Shown piece by piece: positions 23,906 through 24,073 of a stretch of DNA of 24,073 nt. Numbering within the stretch: the first letter of the stretch is position 1; the number at the start of each line of letters is the position of its first letter. The translations under genes and the position numbers were made by a program. This stretch comes from JASGDB01 sp049841315 (GTDB taxonomy: Bacteria; Bacteroidota; Bacteroidia; Flavobacteriales; Weeksellaceae), in contig JASGDB010000132.1 of the NCBI GenBank assembly GCA_049841315.1, forward strand, positions 1-24,073. The letters are read 5' to 3'. The notes below the pieces were generated by a model, which had not been told where the DNA came from, did no database searches, and saw only the letters and a program-made list of their open reading frames with translations.

Positions 23906-24031
23906 ATACCCCATAACCAATTAATAATCAATACCAAACATTAGCGTTTTCAATTAAGGGGTATGATTTAGAGCGTTTTCTGCGGTATTTTGACCTAATG
24001 AGTGTCCACCTTTTGTCTGCAAACCACTCAT
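23906..24031. repeat. Two inverted repeats at the right edge
   Basis: ATACCCC (23906-23912) pairs with GGGGTAT (23958-23964), and ATGAGTG (23998-24004) with CACTCAT (24025-24031). Apart from these, the nested hairpin at 23651 and a promoter-like site, the 531 bp from 23543 to the end show no gene on either strand. Confidence 0.4.
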
Positions 24032-24073
24032 AGTGCAAATTTAACTAAAAATTTTCAAAACACAAACTCTCTA

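Noticed and set aside
23651..24031. Retron RNA or integron attC site
   Set aside because: The hairpin is suggestive, but no reverse transcriptase or integrase gene is in the window and no attC core sites were seen.

Overview
The window looks like a chromosomal segment of a Flavobacteriia bacterium in the Weeksellaceae (Chryseobacterium, Kaistella or Epilithonimonas type). The basis is the low GC content, the TAnnTTTG-type -7 promoter elements, the carboxypeptidase-regulatory-like outer-membrane receptor, signal peptides ending in A-Q or S-Q, and the abundance of short palindromic repeats. Genus assignment is inference from protein and repeat style; there is no rRNA here.

Layout. Positions 161-4684 (+) carry dapF and mltG (peptidoglycan precursor and glycan-strand cleavage), then an 874-aa outer-membrane beta-barrel protein. 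A hairpin terminator and two 33-bp palindromes separate this from the convergent gcvP (4846-7707, -). Divergent from gcvP is a small transaldolase (7846-8499, +). Then comes a run of minus-strand genes: a DUF4256-like protein, a GNAT acetyltransferase, a DUF559 (Vsr-fold) endonuclease-like protein closely bracketed by paired palindromic arms, a long-chain acyl-CoA synthetase, and an NAD-dependent epimerase/reductase (8686-13469). From 13740 rightwards on the plus strand is a pyrimidine cluster: a leader-peptide/attenuator, pyrB, carA, two AT-rich accessory genes, and carB (to 20523). The right end (20524-24073) has a field of hairpins, a two-gene minus-strand operon for exported proteins of unknown function, and 530 bp of non-coding DNA rich in inverted repeats.

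How the genes work together. CarA and CarB make carbamoyl phosphate and PyrB condenses it with aspartate, so 13740-20523 is the entry to de novo pyrimidine synthesis. Its leader has the parts of an enterobacterial pyrBI attenuator: a promoter, a 39-codon leader ORF, a small hairpin, a U-rich tract, a terminator overlapping the ORF, and a stop codon one base from the pyrB start.

The most unusual aspect is how far short repeats have colonised and shaped the genes. (i) A DUF559 gene sits inside a symmetric unit with long inverted outer arms and short inner arms, which could be a small mobile element. (ii) Four copies of a modular 33-bp palindrome (6+3+6, 3, 6+3+6) occur, one of them in frame inside carB. 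(iii) A repeat encodes the last ten residues and stop of PyrB and recurs after carB. (iv) A repeat hairpin supplies the purine-rich stretch before carA. (v) GTCATTGCGAG-type repeats flank two AT-rich genes lying between carA and carB.
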